From: Alteromonas_E sp965248545
Lineage (GTDB): Bacteria; Pseudomonadota; Gammaproteobacteria; Enterobacterales; Alteromonadaceae
DNA: 64,000 nucleotides
Assembly: GCA_965248545.1 (NCBI GenBank)
Contig: OZ252110.1
Span: forward strand, 620,001 to 684,000
Reading direction: 5' to 3'
Shown here: piece after piece, positions 8,825 through 17,680 of the stretch
How positions within the stretch are numbered: position 1 is the stretch's first letter
Layout: each line of letters begins with the position of its first letter
Program-made: the position numbers and the translations under genes
The notes under the pieces: generated by a model
What the model was told of the DNA's origin: nothing
The model's database searches: none
The model's input: the letters and a program-made list of their open reading frames with translations, nothing else

Positions 8825-9190
8825 TCAATACAAACCGAAGCGCTGTAAAACACCGTGTAGTCTCACCGAGTCAACTGGCTTTTTTATAAAATCCAGCGCA
8901 CCGAGTGACAATACTCGTTCTTGCATTTGAGGCTGAATATCACCTGAAATCACAATCACAAATACTTCTAAGGACCTTTCCTTGATGGTTTGCAGTACTT
9001 CGACACCGTCCATTAACGGCATTGTTAGGTCTAAGAACAACAAGCAAATGGGGTGTTGTTCAAGTAACTGCAACGCTTGCTGACCATTTTCAGCAGTATA
9101 CACTTGCTCGGTAAATGGCTCAGGTAAACTTTTGCGCACCATCTTTCGCGCTAACGATGAGTCGTCACAAATCAAAACAGGAAAAGACAT
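8825..9190 (-). CDS. Stand-alone CheY-like response regulator receiver
   Basis: A 121-residue single receiver domain with no output domain. All key residues are present: acidic pair Asp9-Asp10, phospho-acceptor Asp54 in LLFLDLTMPLMDG, Ser82 in IVISGD, and Lys104 in FIKKPVD. It would act in the cytosol by protein-protein contact, as CheY or as a phosphorelay intermediate. No kinase or chemotaxis gene is adjacent. An AAGGT ribosome site lies five bases before the ATG. It is upstream of thrL on the same strand, but an imperfect hairpin (8805-8820) and the leader separate them. Partner unknown. Confidence 0.9.
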   Translation of the reverse strand: MSFPVLICDDSSLARKMVRKSLPEPFTEQVYTAENGQQALQLLEQHPICLLFLDLTMPLMDGVEVLQTIKERSLEVFVIVISGDIQPQMQERVLSLGALDFIKKPVDSVRLHGVLQRFGLY

Positions 9191-9370
9191 ACAAACCTTT
9201 TTATTGTTGTTATCACGGTATTTGTATCCCCTGAAAATAACCGAAATTTGTGCAAAAGAAAAGCATCTCGACGTCGGCAGGCAGTTAGGTCTTTAGTCTG
9301 ATGCGCTGTATCGCGCTGTGAACCGTGCTAGTCTTGTTAGTCTGCTGTATATCGAAACACCCAAGTAAAC

Positions 9371-11083
9371 ATGACTGACACACAGATTTGCGCCAAAGTT
9401 GCTTACCAAATTCTAAATGGGTTCGACAAGAGTTATCGCTGGTACACACGGATCACACGTGGTGCTCAAGATCGTTTCGAACAAGGGCAATGGGCGGCCA
9501 CTCAACAAGCCGTTAAAGAGCGGATAACGATTTACGAACAGAGCTTGTCCGACATCGTCAGTGAAATCTATCAGCAGGTTCACGTCCACCAGCAAGATAT
9601 TGAGTTTTGGATAACCCTGAAAGAATCTTATACACAACTGCTTGACCGACATCCTCAATATGAACTAGCTGAAACCTTTTACAACTCAGTCATCGGAAGA
9701 GTGTTTCGACACCGAAAGATTGATGAGCGCATCATGTTTATTCTCTCAAGTCGCTGCTTCTTGTCGGGTAACGACCGTCATCACGTCGTGAACAGTTTTG
9801 ATACCGACGGCACCGTTCGAGCCATGCATGAATCTATTTTGCAAACCTACCGCTTTAACATCCCTTTTGAAGACAAAGAGCGTGACCTGCAGTTTATGGA
9901 TGTCGCACTGCGCGCTAAATTGAATCGCGAACAGCTCGCAAGCGTGACCGCCGTTGAGTTATTGAAACCGGTCTTTTACCGCGGGAAATCGGCGTATTTA
10001 ATAGGCCGTATTTGCATGCCAGACCAGACAGTACCTTTTGTGTTGGCATTGCAAACCAATGACGAACAACAAATATTTGTGGACGCTTTGTTAACCGAGC
10101 GCAAGGACTTGAGCGTAATTTTTGGTTTCGCTCGTTCATACTTCATGGCAGACACACAATTTCCCGCCGAAGTCGTCGCGTTTTTACAAAAACTTCTTCC
10201 GAACAAAAAGAACTTTGAATTGTATATGTCATTGGGGTTCTACAAACACGGCAAAACCGTGTTTTACCGAAACTTTTTACAGCACCTTACCAACAGTGAT
10301 GATCAGTTTGAAGTCGCCCCAGGGATCCGCGGGTTAGTGATGGCTGTTTTTCATCTGCCTTCCTACGGTGTGGTGTTTAAGATCATTAAGGATGAGTTCG
10401 CCGAGAGTAAGAAAATTACTCGCGAACACGTTAAAGACTGCTATCGCCTGGTGAAAACATCTGACCGAGTTGGACGAATGGCCGACACTCACGAATACGT
10501 TAATTTTCGACTACCTCGGGAACGTGTGACACCGGCTCTACTCGACGAATTGCTGGAACACTGCGCTTCAAGCATCGAGTTAACTGACTCAGAGGTGATC
10601 ATTAAACATCTCTACATCGAGCGCAAAATGACACCGCTCAACCTCTATCTCCAACAAGAAACTGATGAGCAAAAGATTCGTAGCGCCATCGATGAGCTTG
10701 GTACCTGTATCAAGCAAATCGCACTCGCCAATATTTTCCCAGGCGATATGCTCCACAAGAACTTCGGGATTACCAAACACGGACGAGTCGTGTTTTATGA
10801 CTACGATGAAATTTGCTTTATGCACGAGCGCAACTTTCGCGCCATTCCTAAATCGGATGACCCCTACGCTATCGATACATTATCTGTCGCGCCAAATGAC
10901 GTTTTTCCAGAACAATTCGAACATTTCATCGTCGGTAAAAAACACTTAAAAGAACTACTCAAAGAAATGCACGGCGATCTTATGACACCTGAATATTGGC
11001 GAAATGTTCAGCAAATAACGGCGACGGGGGCGATTCAAAACTTCACACCTTATCCCAAGAGTCGCAGATTTATGCAGCGCTAG
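9371..11083 (+). CDS. aceK: Isocitrate dehydrogenase kinase/phosphatase
   Basis: Bifunctional cytosolic enzyme that phosphorylates and dephosphorylates isocitrate dehydrogenase, switching carbon between the TCA cycle and glyoxylate shunt. At 570 residues it matches E. coli AceK (578). The N-terminus (YQILNGFDKSYRWYTRITRGAQDRFE) and the C-terminal kinase core HKNFGITKHGRVVFYDYDEICFM are characteristic. Unlike in enterics, aceB and aceA are not adjacent; a candidate target, the isocitrate dehydrogenase at 47005-48447, is 36 kb away and keeps the serine that is phosphorylated in E. coli. The stop codon overlaps that of the convergent MAPEG gene in a CTAG. Confidence 0.97.
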   Translation: MTDTQICAKVAYQILNGFDKSYRWYTRITRGAQDRFEQGQWAATQQAVKERITIYEQSLSDIVSEIYQQVHVHQQDIEFWITLKESYTQLLDRHPQYELAETFYNSVIGRVFRHRKIDERIMFILSSRCFLSGNDRHHVVNSFDTDGTVRAMHESILQTYRFNIPFEDKERDLQFMDVALRAKLNREQLASVTAVELLKPVFYRGKSAYLIGRICMPDQTVPFVLALQTNDEQQIFVDALLTERKDLSVIFGFARSYFMADTQFPAEVVAFLQKLLPNKKNFELYMSLGFYKHGKTVFYRNFLQHLTNSDDQFEVAPGIRGLVMAVFHLPSYGVVFKIIKDEFAESKKITREHVKDCYRLVKTSDRVGRMADTHEYVNFRLPRERVTPALLDELLEHCASSIELTDSEVIIKHLYIERKMTPLNLYLQQETDEQKIRSAIDELGTCIKQIALANIFPGDMLHKNFGITKHGRVVFYDYDEICFMHERNFRAIPKSDDPYAIDTLSVAPNDVFPEQFEHFIVGKKHLKELLKEMHGDLMTPEYWRNVQQITATGAIQNFTPYPKSRRFMQR

Positions 11084-11475
11084 CCAAACGCCAGCAAAAG
11101 CCGAGCAACTAACGTAATGGAGCAACCGAACGCGACGATCCAAACGGTGCTGCGCAATTTATCCAAATCCATCCAATACATGATGAGGTAAAGCACGCGG
11201 CAAACAACAAAGATAATTGCTAGCCATTTCGCAGTTTCGTCAATGGCGCCAAGCGCCATCACAGCAATTGCAGCAGGCGCAAAATAAGTAAGTGCCTCAA
11301 AACAATTGTTGTGAGCTGCCAGTGCGCGCGCACCAAACCCGGTCAACCTAGCCTGTTGTTCGCGGGGATGTCGATTGTCATAACCATCGAGGCGATTCAT
11401 TGCCAGCGCTACAGGGGCTTTTGCCAACATTGGCATAACCATCGTAATCAAAAGACATATCAACATCACAGCCAT
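11080..11475 (-). CDS. MAPEG family membrane protein
   Basis: A 131-residue protein with four predicted membrane helices: MLICLLITMVMPMLA, the region FEALTYFAPAAIAVMALG, WLAIIFVVCRVLYLIMY, and TVWIVAFGCSITLVARLLL. The polar segment RALAAHNNCFEAL carries the R-x-x-x-x-N-x-x-E pattern of MAPEG (membrane-associated eicosanoid and glutathione metabolism) proteins. Bacterial members are mostly uncharacterised, so glutathione-linked activity is only a family inference. It is convergent with aceK and the two genes share the four bases CTAG at their stops. Inner membrane. Confidence 0.85.
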   Translation of the reverse strand: MAVMLICLLITMVMPMLAKAPVALAMNRLDGYDNRHPREQQARLTGFGARALAAHNNCFEALTYFAPAAIAVMALGAIDETAKWLAIIFVVCRVLYLIMYWMDLDKLRSTVWIVAFGCSITLVARLLLAFG

Positions 11476-11623
11476 CGGTGGAATTCTCCCGTTAATTCAG
11501 CGTTGTCAGTGTACACCAGCATCATCAAATACATACATTACAAAAGATTAAGCATTCAAACCAATCTAAATCGGCATTGTAATGCGTAAATAACACTATC
11601 TTGTTAGAAAACTGGAACGCTGT

Positions 11624-12328
11624 ATGAAATGTTTAGTAATTGAAGACGACGCAACGGTTAGTCACTTCATCCAAAAAGGTTTGAATGGTGCCTCACACAC
11701 ATGCGACATCGCAGAAAATGGTGCACGCGGACTCATGTTGGGAACAAGCAACCACTACGATGCGATTATACTCGACCGAATGCTGCCAGAACTGGATGGC
11801 ATGCAAGTGCTGAAGCAATTACGTGCAGCACAGGTTCAAACACCCGTGCTAATTCTCAGCGCCAAAAGTAAAGTAGATGACCGCGTAACGGGCTTGCGTT
11901 CGGGTGCTGATGACTATCTCACTAAGCCATTTGCTTTCGAGGAGTTGATAGCACGCTTAGACATATTGGTGCAACGCAATGAAAGTCCCTCCTCACCCGC
12001 AGTCGAAGTTGAATTAACTGCAGCAGATTTGACCCTGAACCTATTGACACGAAAAGTCTATCGCGCAAACAAGAGTATTGAACTACAAGGCCGAGAGTTC
12101 AGGTTGCTAGAGTATTTAATGCGCAACAAAGACCGAATCATTACGCGGACAATGCTGTTGGAAAAAGTGTGGGATTACAATTTTGACCCTCAGACCAACA
12201 TTATCGACGTCCACATAAGCCGCCTACGCCAGAAAATAGACAAGGGATTTGCGGTCCCGCTGATTGAGACAGTCAGAGGTGCTGGCTACCGTATGCGAGA
12301 CAATTTGGATGAACACTTGTCAGCATGA
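11624..12328 (+). CDS. OmpR/PhoB-family response regulator
   Basis: A 234-residue DNA-binding response regulator. The receiver has Asp8/Asp9, phospho-acceptor Asp51 (IILDRMLPELDG), Ser79 and Lys101 (YLTKPF). The C-terminal winged helix (about 130-228) contains LQGREFRLLEYLM, TRTMLLEKVWDYNFDPQTNIIDVHISRLR in sequence, and the wing ETVRGAGYRM. It resembles the CusR/PcoR branch, often linked to metals, but no metal gene is nearby. Its stop overlaps the start of the sensor kinase by ATGA, so the pair is translationally coupled. Confidence 0.93.
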   Translation: MKCLVIEDDATVSHFIQKGLNGASHTCDIAENGARGLMLGTSNHYDAIILDRMLPELDGMQVLKQLRAAQVQTPVLILSAKSKVDDRVTGLRSGADDYLTKPFAFEELIARLDILVQRNESPSSPAVEVELTAADLTLNLLTRKVYRANKSIELQGREFRLLEYLMRNKDRIITRTMLLEKVWDYNFDPQTNIIDVHISRLRQKIDKGFAVPLIETVRGAGYRMRDNLDEHLSA

Positions 12329-13674
12329 AGGCTATCCGCGACTTTTCGAAAAGCTCGAGTTTCTCGCTGAGTGCTTTATTTACCGGGCTGTTAATGCTCG
12401 GAGTATTTTTTATTGCCTACTTCGTGGTGATTAGCAGTGATCAACTATTCTTGCGAGAGTCTGAAGCCGCAATCGAGTTGGACGCCAAGGGCATCCAAGA
12501 AATCTATGCATTAGCCGGGATTAGTGGCGTAGCGAAAACATTGGAAAACCGATTAATGGCATCGGACAACAGCTCTTTTTACGCGCTGCGGCAAGAGGGC
12601 GCTGCGCCTACACTAAGTAATATAGGCAGCTGGCCTCAGGATACGGATAATGAACGATATGTCGGCTTGACGTTATTTAAACTTGAAACGTCCACCAATG
12701 CATCTGAAGTACTCGCCAAAATCCTCCGCTTCGAAAACGGCTATGAACTGATTGTTGGCCGTAATATCGATGATATTGAGTCAGCGCAGTGGGTTGGAAA
12801 AACCTTCGGTTGGGCAGTCATCTTTGTGCTCTGCCTGATTGCGGGCGTGAGTTTGTGGGTGGGTCACTATGTGGTTTCCCGCATCAATGATATTTCAGAT
12901 ACCGCCGATCGCATCATGAATACTGGTGATTTGTCCGCACGCTTGCCGGTTGAAAGCACATGGGATGACCTCAGCCAACTCGCTGTTGCACTCAATCGCA
13001 TGTTGGAGGAGATAGAACTGTCTGTAGATAATATTAAGTCGGTGTCAGATAGTATCGCGCATGATTTGCGTACACCACTAACCAGAATGCGGCAACGAAT
13101 AGAAGACCAATTTGATGAACAAACTGCTCGCCCATTGCTCAATGAAGCAGATAATCTACTCAGTATGTTCAATGGCTTGCTACGCATTGCGGATATTGAG
13201 ACAGATAAGCAGCGCAGTGCATTCAACCAGTGTGAAGTCAGTCTCATCATTGATGATGTTATCGAGCTGTATCAGCCAGTTGCAGAGCAGCAGGGTATTG
13301 CGCTCGAAAAGACCCTCGAACCGATTCAAATGCACTGTGACCGAGACTTAATCTTCCAATGCGTGGCCAATATTTTGGATAACGCGATCAAATTCAATCG
13401 CCAAGGTGGCAAGGTGAGTGTTTATGCTGGGCAAATTAAAGATACTATTATCATACGAGTAGACGACGATGGCATTGGCGTGGACGCTAACCAACACGCT
13501 GATATCACCCGCCGTTTCTTCCGCGCGGATAAGAGCCGGAATACGAGAGGTAATGGCTTAGGGATGGCCATGGTGGCGGCTATTATCAAGCTTCACAGAG
13601 GCAAACTGAGCTTTGCAAATAACCCGTTGGACACGGGAACCGGGCTCGGTGCGATCATGCGTTTCCCCTCCTGA
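12325..13674 (+). CDS. Sensor histidine kinase
   Basis: A 449-residue inner-membrane kinase paired with the regulator just upstream (ATGA overlap). Layout: TM1 about 17-37, periplasmic sensor about 38-160, TM2 about 161-183, HAMP about 180-235, dimerisation domain with phospho-acceptor His246 (SIAHDLRTPLTRM), and ATPase domain with N-box DNAIKFN, G1 DDDGIGVD and G2 GNGLGMAMV. All catalytic boxes are intact. The periplasmic domain has no motif I recognise, so the signal is unknown. HDLRTPL rather than HELRTPL is common in this subgroup. Confidence 0.93.
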   Translation: MKAIRDFSKSSSFSLSALFTGLLMLGVFFIAYFVVISSDQLFLRESEAAIELDAKGIQEIYALAGISGVAKTLENRLMASDNSSFYALRQEGAAPTLSNIGSWPQDTDNERYVGLTLFKLETSTNASEVLAKILRFENGYELIVGRNIDDIESAQWVGKTFGWAVIFVLCLIAGVSLWVGHYVVSRINDISDTADRIMNTGDLSARLPVESTWDDLSQLAVALNRMLEEIELSVDNIKSVSDSIAHDLRTPLTRMRQRIEDQFDEQTARPLLNEADNLLSMFNGLLRIADIETDKQRSAFNQCEVSLIIDDVIELYQPVAEQQGIALEKTLEPIQMHCDRDLIFQCVANILDNAIKFNRQGGKVSVYAGQIKDTIIIRVDDDGIGVDANQHADITRRFFRADKSRNTRGNGLGMAMVAAIIKLHRGKLSFANNPLDTGTGLGAIMRFPS

Positions 13675-13779
13675 ACAAAGCGTCGCGTTCAACCGACAGA
13701 AGAGACCGTTCATCACAGTTGTTTGAAAATATCGCTATACTGCTCTAGGTTTGAGTCAAGTCTTTATAAGGATGTTGAT

Positions 13780-14664
13780 ATGCGCAATCTACTGTTTGTT
13801 TCACTTTTATTATCAAGCGCTGCTCTGGCTGGTCCTCCGGCAAAACCTCAATGCATCAGTGAAGATTGCTCGATCGGCAAAATCACGACACTGCAAGCGC
13901 TGTCATCTCGAGGGAATGTTGAGGCGAGTTTCGCCTTAGGTCATGTCTTTCTGAACAATAACTCGGGGGTAAAGACTGACTACGCCATGTCATATTATTA
14001 TTTCGACCGAGCGGCTCGCTATAAGTTTTGGCCCGCTATCCGACAAACTGCCGGTATGTTAGCGCGTGGTATCGGGGTCGAACAAAACATTCCAGCCGCG
14101 CGTGAACGTATGTTGAAGGCGGCCAAGCGCGGTGTTGATAAGGCCGCTGAAGAATATGCCGTGTTGGTATTTTCAGACCCCACAGCCAATGACGAAGATC
14201 ATGCCCAAGCAACAGAATTTCTGCAGGAAGAAGTCGACAAAGGCATGAGCTATTTGGCGAATTATACCTTGGCGTACCTATACATGACCGGCGAGTACCT
14301 ACCGCAAGACCTAGACAAAGCGAGGGAGCTACTGGTCTTCCCAGCCAATGGTAATTTTGCCAATGCCCAAATGATCCTGCGTCAACTAGAAAGTAATGAG
14401 TTGGATACGCACCAACTTGCCGCAAGCGCTGCAAACACGGCGAAAGCGTGGAGACTAGATCCCAATATAGAAGTGATTACGGTAAAGGGAATCGGTCAAG
14501 ATCTGGCCAGTATCACCTACGCGGTAATGGATCAACTGAGGCTGTCTCATGGTCAAACCGGCAGCCGGATTAAAGGGAACGGATGTACTGAAAGGCTGCC
14601 TGGCTGTGAGATCCTTGATGCAAGTAAACCGGCCAACGCAGTTGCATCGATAAGGCTACAGTGA
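13780..14664 (+). CDS. Exported Sel1-repeat protein
   Basis: Start set at ATG 13780 because AGGA lies seven bases upstream and the product then opens with a clean signal peptide (MRNLLFVSLLLSSAALAGPP, cleavage after ALA); an upstream in-frame start at 13723 lacks these. A TATACT -10-like element sits at 13736-13741. The 294-residue protein has Sel1-like/TPR repeats between about residues 40 and 200 (for example GNVEASFALGHVF, PAIRQTAGMLARGIGVEQN, SYLANYTLAYLYMTGEY). The C-terminal ~100 residues contain four cysteines near the end, including GNGCTERLPGCEI. Probably periplasmic and protein-binding; function unknown. Confidence 0.85.
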   Translation: MRNLLFVSLLLSSAALAGPPAKPQCISEDCSIGKITTLQALSSRGNVEASFALGHVFLNNNSGVKTDYAMSYYYFDRAARYKFWPAIRQTAGMLARGIGVEQNIPAARERMLKAAKRGVDKAAEEYAVLVFSDPTANDEDHAQATEFLQEEVDKGMSYLANYTLAYLYMTGEYLPQDLDKARELLVFPANGNFANAQMILRQLESNELDTHQLAASAANTAKAWRLDPNIEVITVKGIGQDLASITYAVMDQLRLSHGQTGSRIKGNGCTERLPGCEILDASKPANAVASIRLQ

Positions 14665-14695
14665 GGGGTGCGGAACATTACTCCTCCCTGTGAAC

Positions 14696-14735
14696 GTGAT
14701 ACAGCGCAATTGAGCGGTAGATAGCGCTGTATCAC
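14696..14735. terminator. Convergent hairpin terminator
   Basis: A perfect 12-bp stem, GTGATACAGCGC (14696-14707) and GCGCTGTATCAC (14724-14735), 16-base loop, between the Sel1 gene (plus) and the DUF3833 gene (minus). No strong T run on either side. Confidence 0.6.
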
Positions 14736-14748
14736 AACGATAGGAACG

Positions 14749-15300
14749 TTATTGCTTTTGCATAAAGATAGTGACTTCTGCCATAACAATGCCGAACTTC
14801 TTAATGTAACTGCGATTCATCATGGTTTGATCGTCAAATGCCCAAAACCAGTCATCGAATTTGACCCGGTACTCAGTGTCATCCACCGGCAAATCCATCT
14901 CATATCGAAAATTGAACGCATTGCCAAAAGAGCGCCCCTCAGCAAGTCCAGCAATATCACCAGCACTTCCGGAATACAGGTTAGGCCCTACCTGCTCAAT
15001 GGTCCAAATCCGTTTTTCAGGCCCCTCGCCTACACCGTAAGTAAAGGTCTCATCAAGTACCAACCGTTCATCTTGTATTGAGCCATCGATGTCCACGATG
15101 AAGCGTTGTACAACATCTCCACTGCGATTTTGCACGATGCCCCAGGCTCGTACTTTACCCGTAAAAAATTGCTCCAAATTAAAAGCTGGCTCTACGGTTT
15201 GATAGTGGTTGCCGTCTATCGAGACACTGCATGCGGTTATCGCAAGAGAGGTCAACGCGATCATGCAAATGCGTTTGAGCTTAGTTAACTTTTTACTCAT
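14749..15300 (-). CDS. DUF3833 family lipoprotein
   Basis: A 183-residue protein with a lipoprotein signal ending LAITAC (lipid-modified Cys near residue 24). The rest (FNLEQFFTGKVRAWGIVQNRSGDVVQRF ... FDDWFWAFDDQTMMNRSYIKKFGI) matches DUF3833. No catalytic function is known. Its ATG overlaps the TAA of the upstream chalcone-isomerase-like gene by one base, so the two are coupled. In other marine gammaproteobacteria the two families sit with cyclopropane-fatty-acid synthase and DUF1365/DUF2878 genes, a cluster linked to lipid modification and photooxidative stress; those partners are absent here. Confidence 0.88.
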   Translation of the reverse strand: MSKKLTKLKRICMIALTSLAITACSVSIDGNHYQTVEPAFNLEQFFTGKVRAWGIVQNRSGDVVQRFIVDIDGSIQDERLVLDETFTYGVGEGPEKRIWTIEQVGPNLYSGSAGDIAGLAEGRSFGNAFNFRYEMDLPVDDTEYRVKFDDWFWAFDDQTMMNRSYIKKFGIVMAEVTIFMQKQ

Positions 15301-15827
15301 TATTTATCCCCTTTTAGATCCAACAAGCGTGCTCGCAACCCCGGCTCTGAAGTTTTATCACTCAACCATATGGCGAAAAATTGCTGGGTAAATGTTTGCT
15401 CAGTGACAGTCCCGAGCAAGGCGTCATCTAAATAAAAATGAGCATTACCTTGTGCATCAGCTATACCCGTAATCGTTTGTCCTTTCGATACATCTGGAAA
15501 CAGAGCTTTCATTGTGTCTTCCCATTCACTGAGCTTTTGTTTGTCCTTGAAACCTTGGCTCTTCATCTCTTTGATCGAACGCTCTGCAATTGCCTCACCA
15601 TCAAAGTCTCGTAAGTAGGTCAACGACAAGGCATAAGCCGCATCTTGTTGATATGTTCCACTGGGTGCATACAACTTAGCTAAGTAAACGTCCCAAAAAA
15701 TGTACTCAAACTTTGCTTCACCGACGATTTGTGCGTCATCAACATATTGATCTACGACTGTTTGACTGGCCATTGCGCCTCCTGATAAACACCAAATAAC
15801 GAGGCCAAGCCCAGTTAACTTTTTCAT
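15300..15827 (-). CDS. Chalcone isomerase-like periplasmic protein
   Basis: A 175-residue protein with a signal peptide (MKKLTGLGLVIWCLSGGAMA, cleavage near residue 20). The body fits the bacterial chalcone-isomerase-like family: GEAKFEYIFWDVYLAKLYAPSG near the N-terminus, LTYLRDFDGEAIAERSIKEM in the middle and FTQQFFAIWLSDKT at the end. Bacterial members are not known to isomerise chalcones and more likely bind fatty acids or lipids. Coupled to the downstream DUF3833 lipoprotein. Confidence 0.88.
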   Translation of the reverse strand: MKKLTGLGLVIWCLSGGAMASQTVVDQYVDDAQIVGEAKFEYIFWDVYLAKLYAPSGTYQQDAAYALSLTYLRDFDGEAIAERSIKEMKSQGFKDKQKLSEWEDTMKALFPDVSKGQTITGIADAQGNAHFYLDDALLGTVTEQTFTQQFFAIWLSDKTSEPGLRARLLDLKGDK

Positions 15828-16194
15828 GCTGTTACTCCCAATGGATGATTAGCTGCGCAGATGCGTTTGCGCAACACATGTACGTGTCCTTTGATGCTTT
15901 GTACGAAAAGAGACAGATACTGATCATCGCGAGATTAATGAGAATGACTGGGAAAATAGAAATAACATTGTAAATTCAGGCTGTTACTGGACGTTTTAAC
16001 GCTCATTACGATTTCTTAATCCAGATATCTGATAGGCTTAACAGACCATTGGGCGTATTTGCCATTGCCGTATTTTCTTGAATAGTCTGCAACCGCTCAT
16101 TTTTCACATTGATATCAAGTCGAGAGAATTGGCATCAATCGCGTTACAATTGGCTTACTCACCAACCTGAAACTTTCTCAACATTGCATCGCTT
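15828..16194. other. Intergenic region between divergent genes
   Basis: 367 bases separating the minus-strand chalcone-isomerase-like gene from the plus-strand PLP enzyme, so it must hold two promoters. I see no ORF, tRNA or extended repeat; only short palindromes such as TTGCGCAA near 15866. Confidence 0.4.
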
Positions 16195-17112
16195 ATGGAC
16201 CGTCAACGCTTGATAACTCAACTGGATATTGCTCTGCCATCGCGACTCCAGCAGATCTATCCGACTTGGCGGAATGCTGAACGCTATACAATCTATGTCA
16301 AACGGGATGATTTAATCCATCCCGTGATATCGGGTAATAAATGGCGCAAGCTGTCACACACGCTTGAATTGATGGCCAATACCGAAAACGTCAGTTTAGG
16401 AAGTTTTGGCGGTGGATATTCAAACCACCTACATGCCCTGTCGTTTTGCTGCTGGCAACTGGACTGGCCGTTGACCGCCTTTATCCGCGGGGATTACGCC
16501 AACCGCGAGACGCCAATGCTACTGGACATACAGCGATGGGGGACACGTGTAGTTTATCTGACCAAGAAAGACTATCAAATGCGCTCAAGCCAGCCATTCT
16601 GTGCGATGCTATCTAATCGTTACGCACTGTCGCACTTAATACCCGAAGGCGGTAGCCACCAGGATTGCTTTAGCGGTATGGCAGCGCTAATGAATGAATT
16701 TGAGCATAAGATCGATTACCTGCTATTGCCCGTTGCCAGTTCAGGTACACTCGCAGGGATGGCGGTAACTAGCGGTAATGTGAGTAACCTTGTCGGTATA
16801 GGAGTCTTAAAGGGGGCTAACTATTTAGAACAGCAAACCCGGCAGTTAATTGATCTACATCCAGTGTTAACGGATTACTCGATTTTGCACAACTATCACT
16901 TTGGTGGCTACGCCAAATCGCCGGAGAATATAAGATCTTTTTGTCAGCACACGTCTCAAATGCTCGGGATACCCATTGAGCCAGTGTATTCTGGTAAGAC
17001 GTTTTACGCCCTAAAGGACCTAATTGAGCGGGCTGCTTTTCCTATCGACAGCACTTTATGCGTATTGCACACAGGCGGTCTACAGGGCAGTCGAGACTCA
17101 TCAAAGAGTTGA
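16195..17112 (+). CDS. PLP-dependent ACC deaminase / D-cysteine desulfhydrase family protein
   Basis: A 305-residue member of the tryptophan-synthase-beta fold. The PLP lysine is Lys49 in SGNKWRKL, followed by SFGGGYSNHLHALS (cofactor-binding Asn/Ser loop near residue 75), the glycine-rich PVASSGTLAGMA near 182 and the C-terminal HTGGLQGSR. The family includes 1-aminocyclopropane-1-carboxylate deaminase and D-cysteine desulfhydrase; the substrate is not predictable here. Cytosolic. It precedes an unknown gene and the polyamine pair on the same strand, but gaps of 60-110 bases leave co-transcription open. Confidence 0.88.
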   Translation: MDRQRLITQLDIALPSRLQQIYPTWRNAERYTIYVKRDDLIHPVISGNKWRKLSHTLELMANTENVSLGSFGGGYSNHLHALSFCCWQLDWPLTAFIRGDYANRETPMLLDIQRWGTRVVYLTKKDYQMRSSQPFCAMLSNRYALSHLIPEGGSHQDCFSGMAALMNEFEHKIDYLLLPVASSGTLAGMAVTSGNVSNLVGIGVLKGANYLEQQTRQLIDLHPVLTDYSILHNYHFGGYAKSPENIRSFCQHTSQMLGIPIEPVYSGKTFYALKDLIERAAFPIDSTLCVLHTGGLQGSRDSSKS

Positions 17113-17172
17113 ACCAAACGCGTTTAATCAACGTTTAAAGGCGATAAATACCATTCGCTTCAAGAGGACATT

Positions 17173-17574
17173 ATGCGTTCGCATGCGGCATTGCACTCAC
17201 TTACCGAGTGCGAGCCTTTAATTGATACTGCCGTGCACTTCGCAGCACAGCTACTGCGCTGGTCTGATAACGTATTTCCGTTTGCGGTTATGTCGATTGA
17301 TGGCGATATACAAAATGTGTTTGGCGACGATCGTTCACAAGTAGACGGTGGGATGATTGAAGAACTCGAATGGCTTATTACAGAGCGAAGCTTTCAGGCC
17401 CAAAATACCGCAAGCGTCGTAGTGTATTTGGCCTGTGTTGAGAACGCGGAGCAATCTCTCAATGACGTCATTGTCACTCATATCCATGACACTAGTGGCA
17501 GTGAAATTACACGCTTATATCCATATTATGTAAGCTCAAACGGCGTAGATATCGGTCAACCCACGGTCTATTAG
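17173..17574 (+). CDS. Uncharacterised protein
   Basis: A 133-residue protein I do not recognise. A good ribosome site (AGAGGA) precedes the ATG, and the frame has normal codon use for the region. It has no signal peptide or membrane segment; the middle is acidic (DGGMIEELEWLITE) and it is followed by mixed beta-like stretches (TASVVVYLACV, NDVIVTHIHD). Probably a small globular cytosolic protein. Located between the PLP deaminase-like gene and the carboxynorspermidine genes, but no functional link is shown. Confidence 0.65.
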   Translation: MRSHAALHSLTECEPLIDTAVHFAAQLLRWSDNVFPFAVMSIDGDIQNVFGDDRSQVDGGMIEELEWLITERSFQAQNTASVVVYLACVENAEQSLNDVIVTHIHDTSGSEITRLYPYYVSSNGVDIGQPTVY

Positions 17575-17579
17575 ACCGC

Positions 17580-17595
17580 CGCGCTACACAGCGCG
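17580..17595 (+). terminator. Possible terminator hairpin
   Basis: CGCGCT (17580-17585) and AGCGCG (17590-17595) form a 6-bp GC stem with a 4-base loop just after the unknown gene; no T run follows, so it may be weak. Confidence 0.35.
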
Positions 17596-17680
17596 CTCAG
17601 AGTCTTCAACAAGACTTGCAAGATCGTCATTTACTGCTAGGATTCAGCGCAAATTATTTTCAACCCAAGTAGGACTTTTT

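Noticed and set aside
11624..13674. Copper-responsive CusRS system
   Set aside because: The regulator resembles CusR-type proteins, but no copper transport gene is adjacent and the sensor domain has no recognised metal motif.
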